A stretch of DNA of 64,000 bases from Isoetes taiwanensis (taxonomy: Eukaryota; Streptophyta; Lycopodiopsida; Isoetales; Isoetaceae), in the NCBI GenBank assembly GCA_021234155.1, contig JAJEKV010000026.1, positions 18,460,462 through 18,524,461 of the forward strand, read 5' to 3'. Within the stretch, counting starts at the first letter, position 1. Every line of letters begins with the position of its first letter. Under the pieces are notes generated by a model. The model made no database searches. It had not been told where the DNA came from and saw nothing but the letters and a program-made list of their open reading frames with translations. The translations under genes and the position numbers were made by a program. Below are positions 42,172-53,924 of the stretch, piece after piece.

Positions 42172-43921
42172 TTAAGCATGAGGTATTTTGGATTTCTTCT
42201 TCCTCCTCTTTTTTAATGAGACTTTTCTCACTTTTAACTCAGTTTCCTGTGGCTTATATAAAACCAAGGCCTGGTCCATGTTATGCTCACTAATATCACC
42301 AGTATCCTTGTGCCTATCTTCCTCCTCAGATGAATCGTCACCAGCCCCTGACTCTATGATATCACCGTTATCCAGGTTATGTGTCACCCTTGCTTTACTT
42401 TTACGCTTTCTAGGACTTTGCCATGCCAACTCATCATTGGAACATTTTACCATCTCTTCATCTGGTGATGAATCATGAACATCCTCACCAACCACCATTG
42501 GAACTGCTTCTATAGCTTTTCCACATTCTTGCAAACCAGATACCTGCTTTTCATCCAGATTCTCTGGAACAACTTCTGGAGGAGTTGCAGACATATCCAT
42601 ATTTTGCTGTTGACCACCAATGGGATATTCCTTCTGCACATCTACATCCAATATCTTCAAAGAAGGAAACCAACACTTCAACTCACTGCCATTCAAAAGC
42701 TCTAAGTTAAAGCGTGAGAAAAACTCCCCACTCTTCACTATTACCTCCTTAGGAAGACTCTGATCCATTGGTAATGCTACACAGACACGAGCACCTCTGA
42801 GAATTGAATGAGATATATGCTTACCAATACCATTAGCAATAGAGATAAGGAACTTTGGAAGCAATAGATCCGGTGGCAAACCATGAATTTGAAACCAGCA
42901 AGGCAGCATTGCTTTATAAGGATTATCAGCAGAAAAGCCTGGTGAATAATGCTGAAAAATGACACATGAGCCTCCTATTGAGAAAACACCTCTTGAAGTC
43001 AATCTATTAACAGGCGCTTCGTCGTCAAACCCCAGCAAAAAGAAATTATTGCCTAACACTTTGAAAGAATTAAAAGGTGCAATAGACATCCTTCTGAGCA
43101 TAGAACCAATCCATCCAGTAATTTTAGTAGAATTAAAATAATTTCCAGCATAGTACCCAATTACAGAATGTGCCACCAGTTTAGCCACACACTTTCGATG
43201 CTCCAATTGATCCACTTCTATAACTGGCGGTGCCACAAACTTTGTTTCCAACAATGTAACCATTAATGCCTTGAACAAAGTCCTCCACACAAACGTAATG
43301 CTTAAAACTCCCCTTTCCTCTCTTTCAACACTTCAAAAAATCCCCGCTTATTACCCCTCGATCCAAGAAAGTAAGCTTCCCCGCACATGTGAACTCGATA
43401 ATTATGAGCAAGATCTTTTACGCACCCAACTACTGAAATGAGCATTCCTCAATCTGTTAACGGTGTCATTTGATCTCCAAGCATTTGGAGGATCTTGGTA
43501 ACAGATTAGACCTCAAATCTGCAAACCCACCATTATTACTTTCAAGTAGCTTTAGGTGCCTCAAAGATCTCCGTTCTCCACCTGAAAAGCCTCAAAGACA
43601 TGGCAAATCCTCCGAAACATTGGCTAGTACCTCCATACTTGTTTTGCCCACTATTTTATCATTTGTCATTTTAGTTACTTCCTCAGTCACTGTAAACAGA
43701 GATTTCAAGGGTTGCAATGCCTTTGCAATTGAAACAGTTGATGTATTTACCTGCTTATGCATCTTTGCTACTTCACCTGCATGGCTTGAGCCTAAAGGAG
43801 TATAAGAGCAAAAATTTTCTGGAAACCCACCAGCCTTCTCCATTTGACTCATAGACCATAAGTCAGACTTTCGTGCTATATCCTTCCACCGAACATTATC
43901 CTTGATAGAAGATTCAGACAT
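42172..43921 (-). pseudogene. LINE-C ORF1 protein
   Basis: The N-terminal piece (43921-43592) opens MSESSIKDNVRWKDIARKSD. After a broken stretch a 372-codon frame (43290-42172) carries the plant LINE ORF1 core: ALMVTLLETKFVAPPVIEVD, LRRMSIAPFNSFKVLGNNFF, GFDDEAPVNRLTSRGVF, LPCWFQIHGLPPDLL, then an acidic tail (SSEEEDRHKDTGD) and a basic end KKRRKKKSKI. WxQIHGLP is typical of DUF4283-type Gag-like domains in plant LINEs, which bind the element RNA. No cysteine knuckle is visible. Confidence 0.85.
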
Positions 43922-44329
43922 TGAGACATCTGAAGTGAAAACCCCTTCACCAAAACCTACGCCACGCCCTGTTGTGGAAAACCCCCGCTACAACAAAACC
44001 CCTAAGACACAGAGATCCACCCAAGAGAATAGTGCAGGTTGCTCCACTGAGCTTAATCAACCCTGCTACTACCTCCAATCCTCAGAGGATTTCAGGCAAG
44101 ATTCTGGAATATGGCCGAAACTGAAAGACCCTTGACTTGCACCAGTAATCTTCTGTAAAAGCATTCATAAAATATACCAATGGAAAGGGCTCGAAGAGAG
44201 CTTTCCAACGGTGTAAAGAACACTGAATTCTGACTTCGAACGCCAAAGTTATGGCCGCTCAAAGTTTGCTCCGGCAAAGTACTGCGCCCTACCTGCGACT
44301 TTTTCCTCCTATTTTGTCTGGCATTTTTG

Positions 44330-44345
44330 CAAACAGAATTGTGTT
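44330..44345. repeat. 16-bp target site duplication of LINE-C, right
   Basis: CAAACAGAATTGTGTT; exact match to 39772-39787. Confidence 0.95.
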
Positions 44346-45733
44346 CTTCTTAAGCTGGATTTCAAAGGTGCCTTTGATTCAATTAGATGGGATTTTCTCA
44401 ACTTTACTATGTTCAAACTTGGCTTTCTTCCCAAGCTAAGAAATCTCATTTTTTGTCTTCATTCTAGATCCAATTCCTTATCAATGGCTCTCCATCTGGC
44501 TTCTTTCCCCTTACATGTGGTGTTAGGCAAGGTTGTCCTCTTGCTCCTTATCTTTTTCTAGTTGCAGCTGAGTTGCTTACTAAAGCTATTTCTCATTATC
44601 AGAATCTTGGTCTTATTGATGGTCTTAAGCTTCTTAAATCTGTTGAATCTCTTAGTATTCTTCAATATGCTGATGACTCTTTCTCCTTTCTTGATGCTGA
44701 TATTTTAAATATTCAGTTCTTTCTGAAAACTGTTAAGCAATTCTCATCTGCTTCTGGTATCCATCTGAACATTAACAAGAGCTTGATTGTGGGAGATACT
44801 TCTCATCAAAGTCTGGCTGGTATTAAAGTTCTTTCTTCTATGCAAGCTACTAAATTGTTGGGTATGCCTCTTTCTCTGAATCACAATACCAAAGGTCTTT
44901 GGAATTCTATTCTTTCCAAAATCAAGAAGAAGCTGAACAATTACAGGACTTCTCTTTCCCTTGCTCCATTGCTTTGGTTGCTCCTAAACTTATCTATCTT
45001 GAACTGGAGAAAATCATTAGAAACTTCATCTGGAATGGTAATCACCTAGTCAATTGGGGCTCTATTTGTAAATCTAAGAAATTAGGAGGACTTGGCTGCA
45101 AGAATTTATTTCTTCAAGTTCAATCCTTAGCATGTAAGTTCGTTTGGAAGGCTATTCATGGCAATCAGTCTTCTGCCTCCAAGTTCATCAGATTCTGGAT
45201 TAATAAAAGCCATCCTTATGGTCATCCCTCTATTCCGAATCTGCTTTCTCAATCTGCCTTTATTCACATGAAACCTGCCAATAATATCTCTCCTATGATG
45301 TGCAATTTAATTAAAGCTTGGAATTCCATCTCTCCAAACTTTGATTTTATGTCTAGAGACAAACTTCATAGTGATTTGCCTATTCTTTGGAATCCAATTC
45401 TTGCAGATCATAAATTCCACTATGCTAGCTATTCGACACCCAAAGAATTGCAAAAAATGGTCTGGTGCAGGTCTCATTTACATCAAAGATCTTTTCTTAA
45501 GGGACAGGATTATCTCATGAACCAAGCTGAAAGAGCTCATCAAAGGAACTTCCTCTGATAAAAAAATCTTCTTCCATAATAAAAATTTCTTGTGTAATCT
45601 ATCTCCAAATCCAGGGAATGGAGATTGGATTATTGATGGTAAGTTGGAATACAAGGTTAAAACTGTGTATAATGCTCTTTTTGCTAATGGTGGAGAGTGT
45701 AAAGCTGTGACAAAATGGTCAATTAATTCTGAC
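44346..45733 (+). pseudogene. LINE-B RT C-terminus and downstream region
   Basis: After the duplication the RT frame resumes with LKLDFKGAFDSIRWDF (catalytic Asp), then GVRQGCPLAPYLFLVAAELL, SILQYADDSFSF (YADD at 44666-44677), FSSASGIHLNINKSLI and ATKLLGMPLSLN. In another frame 44899-45558 gives LEKIIRNFIWNGNHLVNWGS, SKKLGGLGCKNLFLQVQSLA. 45590-45733 reads GNGDWIIDGKLEYKVKTVYN, then similarity ends, so the zf-RVT domain and the poly-A are lost. At least three frame changes. Confidence 0.88.
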
Positions 45734-46793
45734 CAGCTCAGGGCCACATATCTTGACTTAGCTGGCTTGACAACCAACACGACAAAATTGCCCAATCGAT
45801 GAGTTCATCTAGCTCCCCATCATCCAGTCTGATGCTAGATAAAAGGACCCAATGCATCCAATTGTGAATCTGAGTATAAAAAACGGATTATCTGGCATAA
45901 AAATTGAGCTCCTTTGGTAGGAAGATATCTAGAGCACTTCGGCCAGTATTAAATGGGAGAATTAATGGGCAATTTTTTGTTCTATGAATTAGGACTTATG
46001 TTGCCCACAATGCCTCCGGTTTGCATCAATTTTGCCGCCAGATTCGCAATTCCCATTCATATCCAAGGAGGTTGTTCTGGGGATTAAACCCTTCGTACTG
46101 ATCTCCAAAAGGGATTCCATCTGCTGAAGCATCTGGCAGAGGTTATTATAGCTAAAAACCCTGTATCATCAAGCATAGCGAGTCTGCCCATTAACACAGT
46201 AGAATGAAGCTTAGGTTTACCAAGCTAAAAAGGATTTTTAATCCACGACGCTAAGAGTTTTGTAGCAATAAAATTTGTACAGGACATCTTCATTGCCGGT
46301 AGCAGCATCTGTATGGTCCCAATTCATACCGTCTGGATTTTGTATAAAGGGTCATCCACTCCACTAGAAGCAATAGCAGACGTTCTAAACCCAAATGTTA
46401 GTGCCACTATTTTGCACTTTGAATTGAAACAGAGGTTGGTCAAAGGTTAGTCAATTACTAGTGATCCTTACTCTATTGTATTTCTTACAGCAGATTTGCC
46501 AAGAAGGCAATTACCGGAATACATCCAGCAAGCACAGGCTTCTTCTCGCCGAATCCAAATATCGCAGCCCCCCGCTTAATTCAGAATTAATTTTTGAATT
46601 GCTCTTCCCTTTCTAGATTGAGTATGCGGGCTTCCCAGTTCGCCTCTTCTCTCTCTGTGTCTCTCCCCGAAATCCCTGTAACGGGCATGCCACGTGGCGA
46701 TTCGGCCAATGGTGGGCCTCGCAGGAAAATCGGAAACAGTCGAGTCGTTTCAGCACCTTTTGCTGCACCTGCCGATTACCACACCCTGATTTA
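45734..46793. other. Gene-poor spacer after LINE-B
   Basis: I see no coding similarity, repeats or RNA genes here. It separates the broken LINE-B end from a Helitron end. Confidence 0.4.
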
Positions 46794-46830
46794 CTAGTAA
46801 TGGTGCCCAGCGTTGCTGGGCATAAGTTGG
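46794..46830 (-). other. Helitron 3' terminus, minus orientation
   Basis: On the minus strand: GCCCAGC-AAC-GCTGGGC hairpin, ACCATTA, CTAG at 46797-46794, then host T. Same hairpin as Helitron B. The body would extend right, through the exon-like pieces at 49 kb; the 5' end was not found and may lie past element B. Confidence 0.8.
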
Positions 46831-49033
46831 GTGCATGTAGATGATCAGAGAGAAGAAAAGAGCCAGACATAAACTAACTTTGTAGTCTTGAGATAAGTTT
46901 CACTTGAAATGTATTATAAACTTTAGAACTTCTTCATTCTAATATGGAAATTCATGGGCAAAGTTGGAGATATGTCATTATATGTGATAGTCGCTAATTT
47001 TACACCTTGTCTCTGTATATTGGAGGAACGGGTCTTACCATAAAGGATTTTAACGTTTCTCTTCTTTTTGCATTTATACACTTGTATTAAGAGATTGGGC
47101 ACCCAAACTGGTGAATATAAACATTGAGAAATAGAAAACCAAGTACAACGTTGTTGGGCTATATATGGTTCGTGTTTATATGGCTTGTGTTTATGTGGTA
47201 CTATATATGGTTCGTGTTTATATGGCTTGTGTTTATGTGGTATACTTTCACCTTTTTAATATAAAGAACTCTTGTGAGCTCATGCATTGTACTTGATCCA
47301 TGCCGATAGATTAGAATTCTCTGTCACTCATTTACAATTGTATGACGTGACAATTATGGAAACATTAAATTGTTTGATTTTGTAATGCAATTTCCTAACT
47401 TTTCTATGCATACACAACCTCAAATTCATGACATCTCCAAGGCCACAAATAAAGAGCATAATGGCATTATTTTTGTGTGGTGTTCATGCACATGGTTTGG
47501 GGTACAAAAATGATTGGTTGTTGTAACTTCCTATTTTGCAGATTGCAACTGCCTTCACAGTATCGTTGATTATGCTTGACCTTCATAATATAATGTTATA
47601 AGAAAAATACATATTTTATTGAAGTTGTATTGTCCATTGCCCCATTTTTTTCCGCTTTCCTTGCAAAATGCAATAAAATTAAGCAAATGCTTGCAAACTG
47701 CAATAAAATTAAGCAAATGCGCTGATCTTTTATTGTGTTAGATCAATGCTTACCAAAACTAAAATACGATTGATTACATCCCAATTAGTTGGGCCTCTAT
47801 CACATTACATACAAAAGGCATAGGTGATATTTGGTCTTTAAGTTGCTTACTAAGATTAGACTATTAAGATTCTGATGATGCACAACCTAAAATGGTATTG
47901 TCCTTTTGCAGCAGGCTCCAATTATAATCCTGAGAGATGCTCCATTTATAATCATGGAACACGCATAGTATACGAAGCAACAAATGTAGGCTATCTAAAA
48001 AGCGTTTCTAGTAGTTACTTTACCATGTGCAGGCAAGATTGAAGATACTCCTTCCTCTTTTTAAATACGTCTAGAGCCATACTTTAAATTCTTTTAAGAA
48101 ATGCTGAATATTGAAATAGATTCTGCAGATCTGAGCACATGTTGGTTAACATGATGCAAATATACAACACAACTGAAGAGATAAAGGATTTGAAGCATCT
48201 ACTGATCAATCCTTTTGATCAATCCTTTTGGTCTGCAATTACTCTGCAAAGTTTTTCTATAGGTTTTTCCAATCAAAGTTTAAAAGCATGCATTTGAAGT
48301 CTTTAAATACACTTGTGTTCTTGACAAAGCCTAAAGTTCAAGAAAGACTTTTAGAAAAGCATGGCTGAAGCGTTGCATGTTGCAGAGGCAACATCAAATT
48401 GATTTTGGCTGGTGAGCTCCCTCTGTAAGTGATCCCTGAATGACGGTAATCTCCTGCACCATAAAAGAGGAGAAAATGTAGCTAAGGTCTTAAGGATATA
48501 TAAACTATGGAAGTTTCTCTTTTCTTCATAGTGAGTACAACTTTCTCAAGGCAGTTAATAACTTGATCTGAATAAGAGACATTCAAAAAATGTGGTAGAA
48601 GAAAATATGAATATCTTAGTCAATCCTGAACTCATACAGTTCACCTTCATAACCTCTCTTTTCAAAAACAGTCTCAATTTGCAAGCTTTAAAATGTATTT
48701 AACTGCAAACAAAAGAACAGAATAAATTCCAACTAAATTGCTAAACAGCTCCGTCTTTACAATATTTTAGCTCGACCAAACTACAATGCCATCATTGGGC
48801 TTTCATATCCTTCTCCTTGTTTAAAGACTTTCTTCATAACCTTCTTGTCATCTGTGACTTTTTCAACTACTTTCTAGGATAATAACTCAAGATCTAGTAG
48901 CATAGAATGTACATATGCATCAATTTCTATGGCATCTAAAAACTTAAAAATCTGTCTTTGTGAACTACAACAATTCAAATAGATTTACAGATTGTCATAT
49001 CAGAAGTCCAACTAATTTCGTTTATTTGCATAC
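46831..49033. other. AT-rich region, probable Helitron interior
   Basis: No convincing gene. It holds two local tandem repeats: a unit of about 42 bp twice at 47158-47241 (CTATATATGGTTCGTGTTTA...) and one of 27 bp twice near 47668-47722 (GCAATAAAATTAAGCAAATG). A possible further exon end (GDYRHSGITYRGSSPAK, minus strand, 48465-48410) is too weak to call. Confidence 0.4.
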
Positions 49034-49473
49034 CTTCGTGAGGTCGTTTATATGCCATAGACCCAAGCCATATGTACTGAAATGCTAGAGGATGATTGAA
49101 GGAAAAGGCATCATACATATCGTGACTTGGAGATATAGTCGCACATACTGAGATCACTTGCTCTTCAAAGCCATCTGCAAAAACAATCTAAATATCATAA
49201 AATTGCTGACCAACCATTCATAGCCATGCGCGAGACATTTTGGTCGTAGCCGGGTTCATCTTGCATTATGAATGCAGAGATACTTGGCCCAAGACAATAT
49301 TGAAAGAAATAAAATAAAGATGGCAAAAGCTGACTAAAATAACAAAGCCCAATGCGGGCATGATTTAACCTTATGAACTTAGTTCTATAAATGAAGAGCT
49401 TAGCCTAAATCAAGCAAAAACTCACCTCCTTGCTCGGCGGGACACGCCATAAGTGCCTTAGAATGCTCTCCAC
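49034..49473 (-). pseudogene. Two exons of an unrecognised captured gene
   Basis: On the minus strand exon 1 (49473-49426) lies between TTTTTTTAG| and |GTGAGT and reads GEHSKALMACPAEQG. Exon 2 (49174-49034) lies between TTTTGCAG| and AAG|GTATGC and reads, in phase with exon 1, GFEEQVISVCATISPSH, DMYDAFSFNHPLAFQYIW and LGSMAYKRPHE. Perfect splice borders, matching phase and no stop over 189 bases support real exons. I do not recognise the protein. The orientation equals that of the Helitron ending at 46794, consistent with capture. Confidence 0.5.
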
Positions 49474-49474
49474 C

Positions 49475-51413
49475 TAAAAAAATTAATGGAAGCACTCGAT
49501 GGAATTCGCAATCAAGGCGAAAAGCCCCGAGCTGCGGCCCTTGTTTTATCTGGCTTTTCCAAACAAACACAGTCGCTATAGCCTTGCTTGTGCTAAGGAA
49601 ATGTTCATCCTCTCTGTAGCCTAAACACACACTACCTATTACGTCTACAAATTTAACTAAGCAACCCCTGAAACCCGCAAATTTATCCTTAGTGCAGCTT
49701 TGTGCTCTTTAGATTTAGAGTTCAAAGGGATTTATACAGTTTTGTGCTCTCTAGAATTACAGTCAATTCAATTTAACGATGGAAGCGTACCTGGGTTTAC
49801 CTGGGTCGTCTTTTTGGGTTGCCCCTAGGGGGGCAAACCCTCGTTTGTATGGGGTTGTGGCATATCCTGAGTATATGCTGGAATATACTCAGAATATGTT
49901 GATGACTGCTAAAAACCGATTATAGGCTGTAAATGCCAGGTAGCTTTTGTCGCTAAACAGCCACTCACGAAACCGGCTAACCGGACACCTATTAAATGGC
50001 ATAAAGCTTCATCGCCAAAGCTTTGTTCCTGTTTTTGTTGGATTATTGCAGTTCGTTGCAGATCGTGTAGGTTATGCGGAGCTAAATGTGGTTCTAACAA
50101 AATCAAGAACTCAGAAAATTCTTCCTCGGTAAGTTCATGGCAAAGAGCTGCAAGATTTATGTCAAAACTGCTTTGCAAGATGCAGATCCAGTTTTATATT
50201 CATTAGGGTATGGAGCTCATGGATATTTGGAAGTCCGGTTGTTTCCATGGGAACGTAGCCTAAATCCTGCAGCAACATGACCCCTGCACCTAGGCAATAG
50301 TGGTGGAGGCACAACCGCTAGTGGCAGCTCCATTTCCGACGCCATTGATAGGGAAGCCATTTCTACACCTCCGCCCATTTTGTTCTAATTCATCCTCCAA
50401 TTTAAAGCTCCCCGGCTCACGTATTAGCACCTCCCACATTACGGATTGTGTGTTGAGTCTTCAAAACCTACAAAAGACCCCACTTTCTCTCAATAATATG
50501 TCCTGCCTTCACCGATTTGATCTTTGAAGAGTCCCCAGCATTGTTTCTGACAGAGCCATTCTTGCCATAGCCGTTCTTGAAGGGCATAAGCGTAGTCGTT
50601 CTTCCCATAACTGTTCTTGAAGGGTAGAGCAGAGCGGTTATGCCATCGTCGTTCTGCCAAAGCAATGGAAAAACTCGGCTTTCTTTATCTCTTATGGAGT
50701 GGCTTTCTTTATCTCTTTGAAGAGTCCGCTAAGCATTGTTTTACGGCGAGCCGTTCTTGCCATAGCCATTCTTGTGAAGGGCATATGAAGCCGTTCTTCC
50801 ATAGCTGTTCTTGAAAAACAAAATCAAGAACTTCGGTTGATAAATTGCGGGTTATCGAGAAAATTCTTCCTCGGCAAGTTCATGGCAAAGAGCTGCAAGA
50901 TTTATGTCAAATTTGAAGAGAGAGAAAAACAAGTATCTTTGGAATTGTAATGCTCCCTCGCAGCTCCATTTTGCATCTATTGGGGTTTTTTCGCTTTCTC
51001 GTTCGTCTTGCAAGGCTATTCAACCACCGACTCTGTTGATCTTTGAAATCGACTTTTTTCGAGATTCTTGGCCTCGTAAGTTTTTTGAATGCTCTGGTTT
51101 TAAACTTTGTGACTGAAATAAAAGTATCTTATATATGTAGAATGCATGGAAGATGTGCACCTTTTAGCAACCTCAAGCGTTTCACGCGAGATCATAGATG
51201 CGGCAATGTTAATGCCATTCCATGAAAGCGTTTACTTAAGATGCATTTGATCAATAGCTTTACCACTAAATAAACGGACCTACTTTTCGTCTACATAAAA
51301 CGTTTGACAAGATAGATAGCAAGGGCTACCTTTTGAGATTTATTGGATCGGTTGTCATGAAGTTACATATGTGCTATAGTGGATTAAGCGTCATGATTTT
51401 GGACACTATGCTT
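49475..51413. other. Region left of gypsy element B, no gene recognised
   Basis: Contains a degenerate repeat of CCATAGCCGTTCTTGAAGGG at about 50545-50815 and a block GGCAAGTTCATGGCAAAGAG seen twice (50128 and 50873). An open stretch on the minus strand (50178-49909) has no family signal. Confidence 0.4.
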
Positions 51414-52975
51414 TGTGGCGCCCCTACTGTGATATCGGGGCACTCTCAGGTATACAAACGGGAGTTCTTCCCACACCAGCTCCATCTTGTCGTCGGGGCC
51501 CTCCACATATCACTACACCCGTGCGAGAGTCCCAGTGGGAAGAGTGAAGGTGTCATTCTGTCTCCCTCGGGGCCTACCTATTTTAAGGCGTAAACATACA
51601 TGTCGATGAAATGCGTTACATCGGGTCATCATATGACCATCACGAAGGATGGTCCTCCACATATCTGCATAGACAAAGATCAGCACATCACATGGGAATC
51701 CTACCCAAGGCTCGAGACTCAAGGGGATGACCGACGGTGGGGTCTCCGGGAGTTCATTGCGAGGCGAGAATTCATGGCAATGGATTGGGCTGGCATAAGA
51801 ACACCGGCATAGGGTTGTCCACTCCATCCGCCCCTCCCTGTGCACACTTTGTAGAGTAGGCTGAAAAGTGTTGGGACTGATCAGCCCGCCCGGATGCATA
51901 GCCAAGGGGGCTATATCATCCCCGGGTTGCATCTCCCGGTTCCGGTGGGGCGGTGGGGGATCTCCCTCCGGAGATCTACATGCCGACTCAAGGTGACTAG
52001 AGGGCCAACGCCCGTGATGACTTGAACTCAATGGAAGGTCATATTCACCACCTCACGTGTGGAGCCCATGCCTTGCCCACACGCAGTGGCAAGCCATTAG
52101 ACCTAGTCACAATGATCCCCGGCAGTACTAACACACCATAGGGATCGTTCAAGAGTCAGAACACGAGCCTCCTTATAAGCCAGTCTGGCCCCTCCACCTA
52201 CAACCAGGTGGGGCTCTTGTGCACAGGCCGCATCTACAGTGTGCTAGAGAGGCTACTCTAGGAGCATCAACTACAAGCTTTAGGGCCTCTACCCCCCTTC
52301 CCAATACAAGGAGTTCACAGAGAGACATCATCCAAATACATCACAGCAGAACTAAAGAACTAGATCTAATCATAGAGTTAGGTTCTTTAGTTAGTGTCCG
52401 AGATCTAAGATCTAGATAGCTACTATGGGCAATTTAATAGTCTAAACCTACTGATTCTATGACTAGAAGACGGTTTAAGCTATTAAATTGACCAAATACC
52501 TGATCCTTGAGTGGCTCCTCTCGACTGAAGTTCAACCATCCTCCTGAAATGGCGGAGGGAACCGATGGTGCAACCGCTGGCGTAGATGGGAGGCGGTTTT
52601 GGCTCCTAGGGCAGCCAAAAGCCGAGCTCTAAAACCCTAAGGGGCGAAAACTAGCAAGCTAGGGTTTTCCTACCCTAAATAGACATGGGGTTTAGGCTAG
52701 GGTTTCCAATTACCCAATTTGGCATGTGGGATATTGGAAAGGCCCCACTTGCCTTTAATGGCTAGGTGGCAAAATATGCCAACATGGAAAGGTGTGCCCT
52801 CATTAATGTGCACATGTGCACATTAATAATATATGAACACTCTAGCAAGTTGCCCCTAGGGCTACTTACCGGGCTATCCGTGAGGCATTACACGCCGGGG
52901 TCGGATTGGGCGTGTATGCGTGTGGGCAAGCGATTATCGATCCCGGGACCGGTATCTCGCGTCCGGAACGTCACA
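51414..52975 (-). repeat. 3' LTR of gypsy element B
   Basis: 1562 bp from TGTGGCGCCCC to GGAACGTCACA (TG...CA ends). The right edge is set by the polypurine tract next to it. Confidence 0.9.
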
Positions 52976-52990
52976 TTCTCCCCTTACCTT
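52976..52990 (-). other. Polypurine tract, element B
   Basis: The minus strand reads AAGGTAAGGGGAGAA directly before the LTR start TGTGACG; it would prime plus-strand DNA synthesis. Confidence 0.8.
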
Positions 52991-53860
52991 TGAAATGATC
53001 TTTGTCGGCAGACATCGTGGGTCTCCCCACCTTGGGCTCTTCCTAACACGCAACTTTTGCATTCAACGTGATGCCTACAATATAATACTTATACATTTAC
53101 CAAGATTACCCTAAAGCAATATTTTTAGAACATTATTACGTCATTATACTATGGAATACTTATCAATTCACAACATCATTAAACAAGGTATTCACTATCT
53201 TAAGTTTAGACAAAATTTCAACATTTCATATCTATAATTTATTGTCCAGAGGTACTCTTCATTCCTTGCAACACATTCCAACAAAACTTGTGTTGCAAGT
53301 CTTCGTCTTCGACCTCCTTGCTCTCGGGGCTCTCCGGCTGCGCAGTCGACACTCACGTTAGTACCGTTTTTAATTATTTAATAAATTTTGGTTATATGGT
53401 GACCACCCACCTATCTACATGAATGCATGGCTAATCTCCGGCGTGGGAAGAGGATGAATCTTCCATAATGGCCGTGGAGACGGCCTATATGCCTATATGC
53501 CGCTCATGCCTACACCTCTAGTTGCCCAGCGTGGAGGATATCCTTCTGGCGTGGGGGGCGTGAAGGATGGATTCCTCCTATCAAAGCATATATGGGGCTA
53601 AAGGTGCTTTCCCTATCAATGCATTCCTTAATGACCTCTTTTCTCTCGAGGTCGTCTCCTTCCGTGGGACAGAAGTAGACTTTCTAATCTACCTTCCACT
53701 TTCGCCCAATCGGAAACGCGGTCATGCCTACATTGACATTACACCAGCCTAGAGATCACCGTAGTGGTCTCATCATCGGTAACAACGCATGCGACCCATA
53801 CCAAGCATAGGTTGCATCGTGGATTAATCTATACAAGAATTAACCTACACAAATCGACAT
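52991..53860. other. 3' untranslated region of element B
   Basis: Between the polypurine tract and the end of integrase I see no conserved coding sequence on either strand. Confidence 0.5.
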
Positions 53861-53924
53861 GCCCGGAGGCGATTTCTTGGGAGATGACCTTGCCGCCCCA
53901 TTGCTCCATAAAGCGTAGGTGCTT

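Larger units (their letters stand above)
39788..44329 (-). mobile_element. LINE-C, inserted in LINE-B, with internal RT deletion
   Basis: A 4.54-kb L1-type element: poly-T at 39789-39804 (poly-A on its own strand), perfect 16-bp target duplications, ORF1 (43921-42172), a foldback insert, endonuclease (41619-41150), and then a direct jump at about 41090 to the region after RT. Most RT is missing, so it was mobilised in trans or deleted later. Its 3' end matches LINE-A. Confidence 0.93.

Noticed and set aside
49909-50178. Minus-strand 89-codon ORF (CHELTEEEFSEFLILLEPHL)
   Set aside because: Looks protein-like but has no splice context, no homologue I recognise and no second copy to support it.
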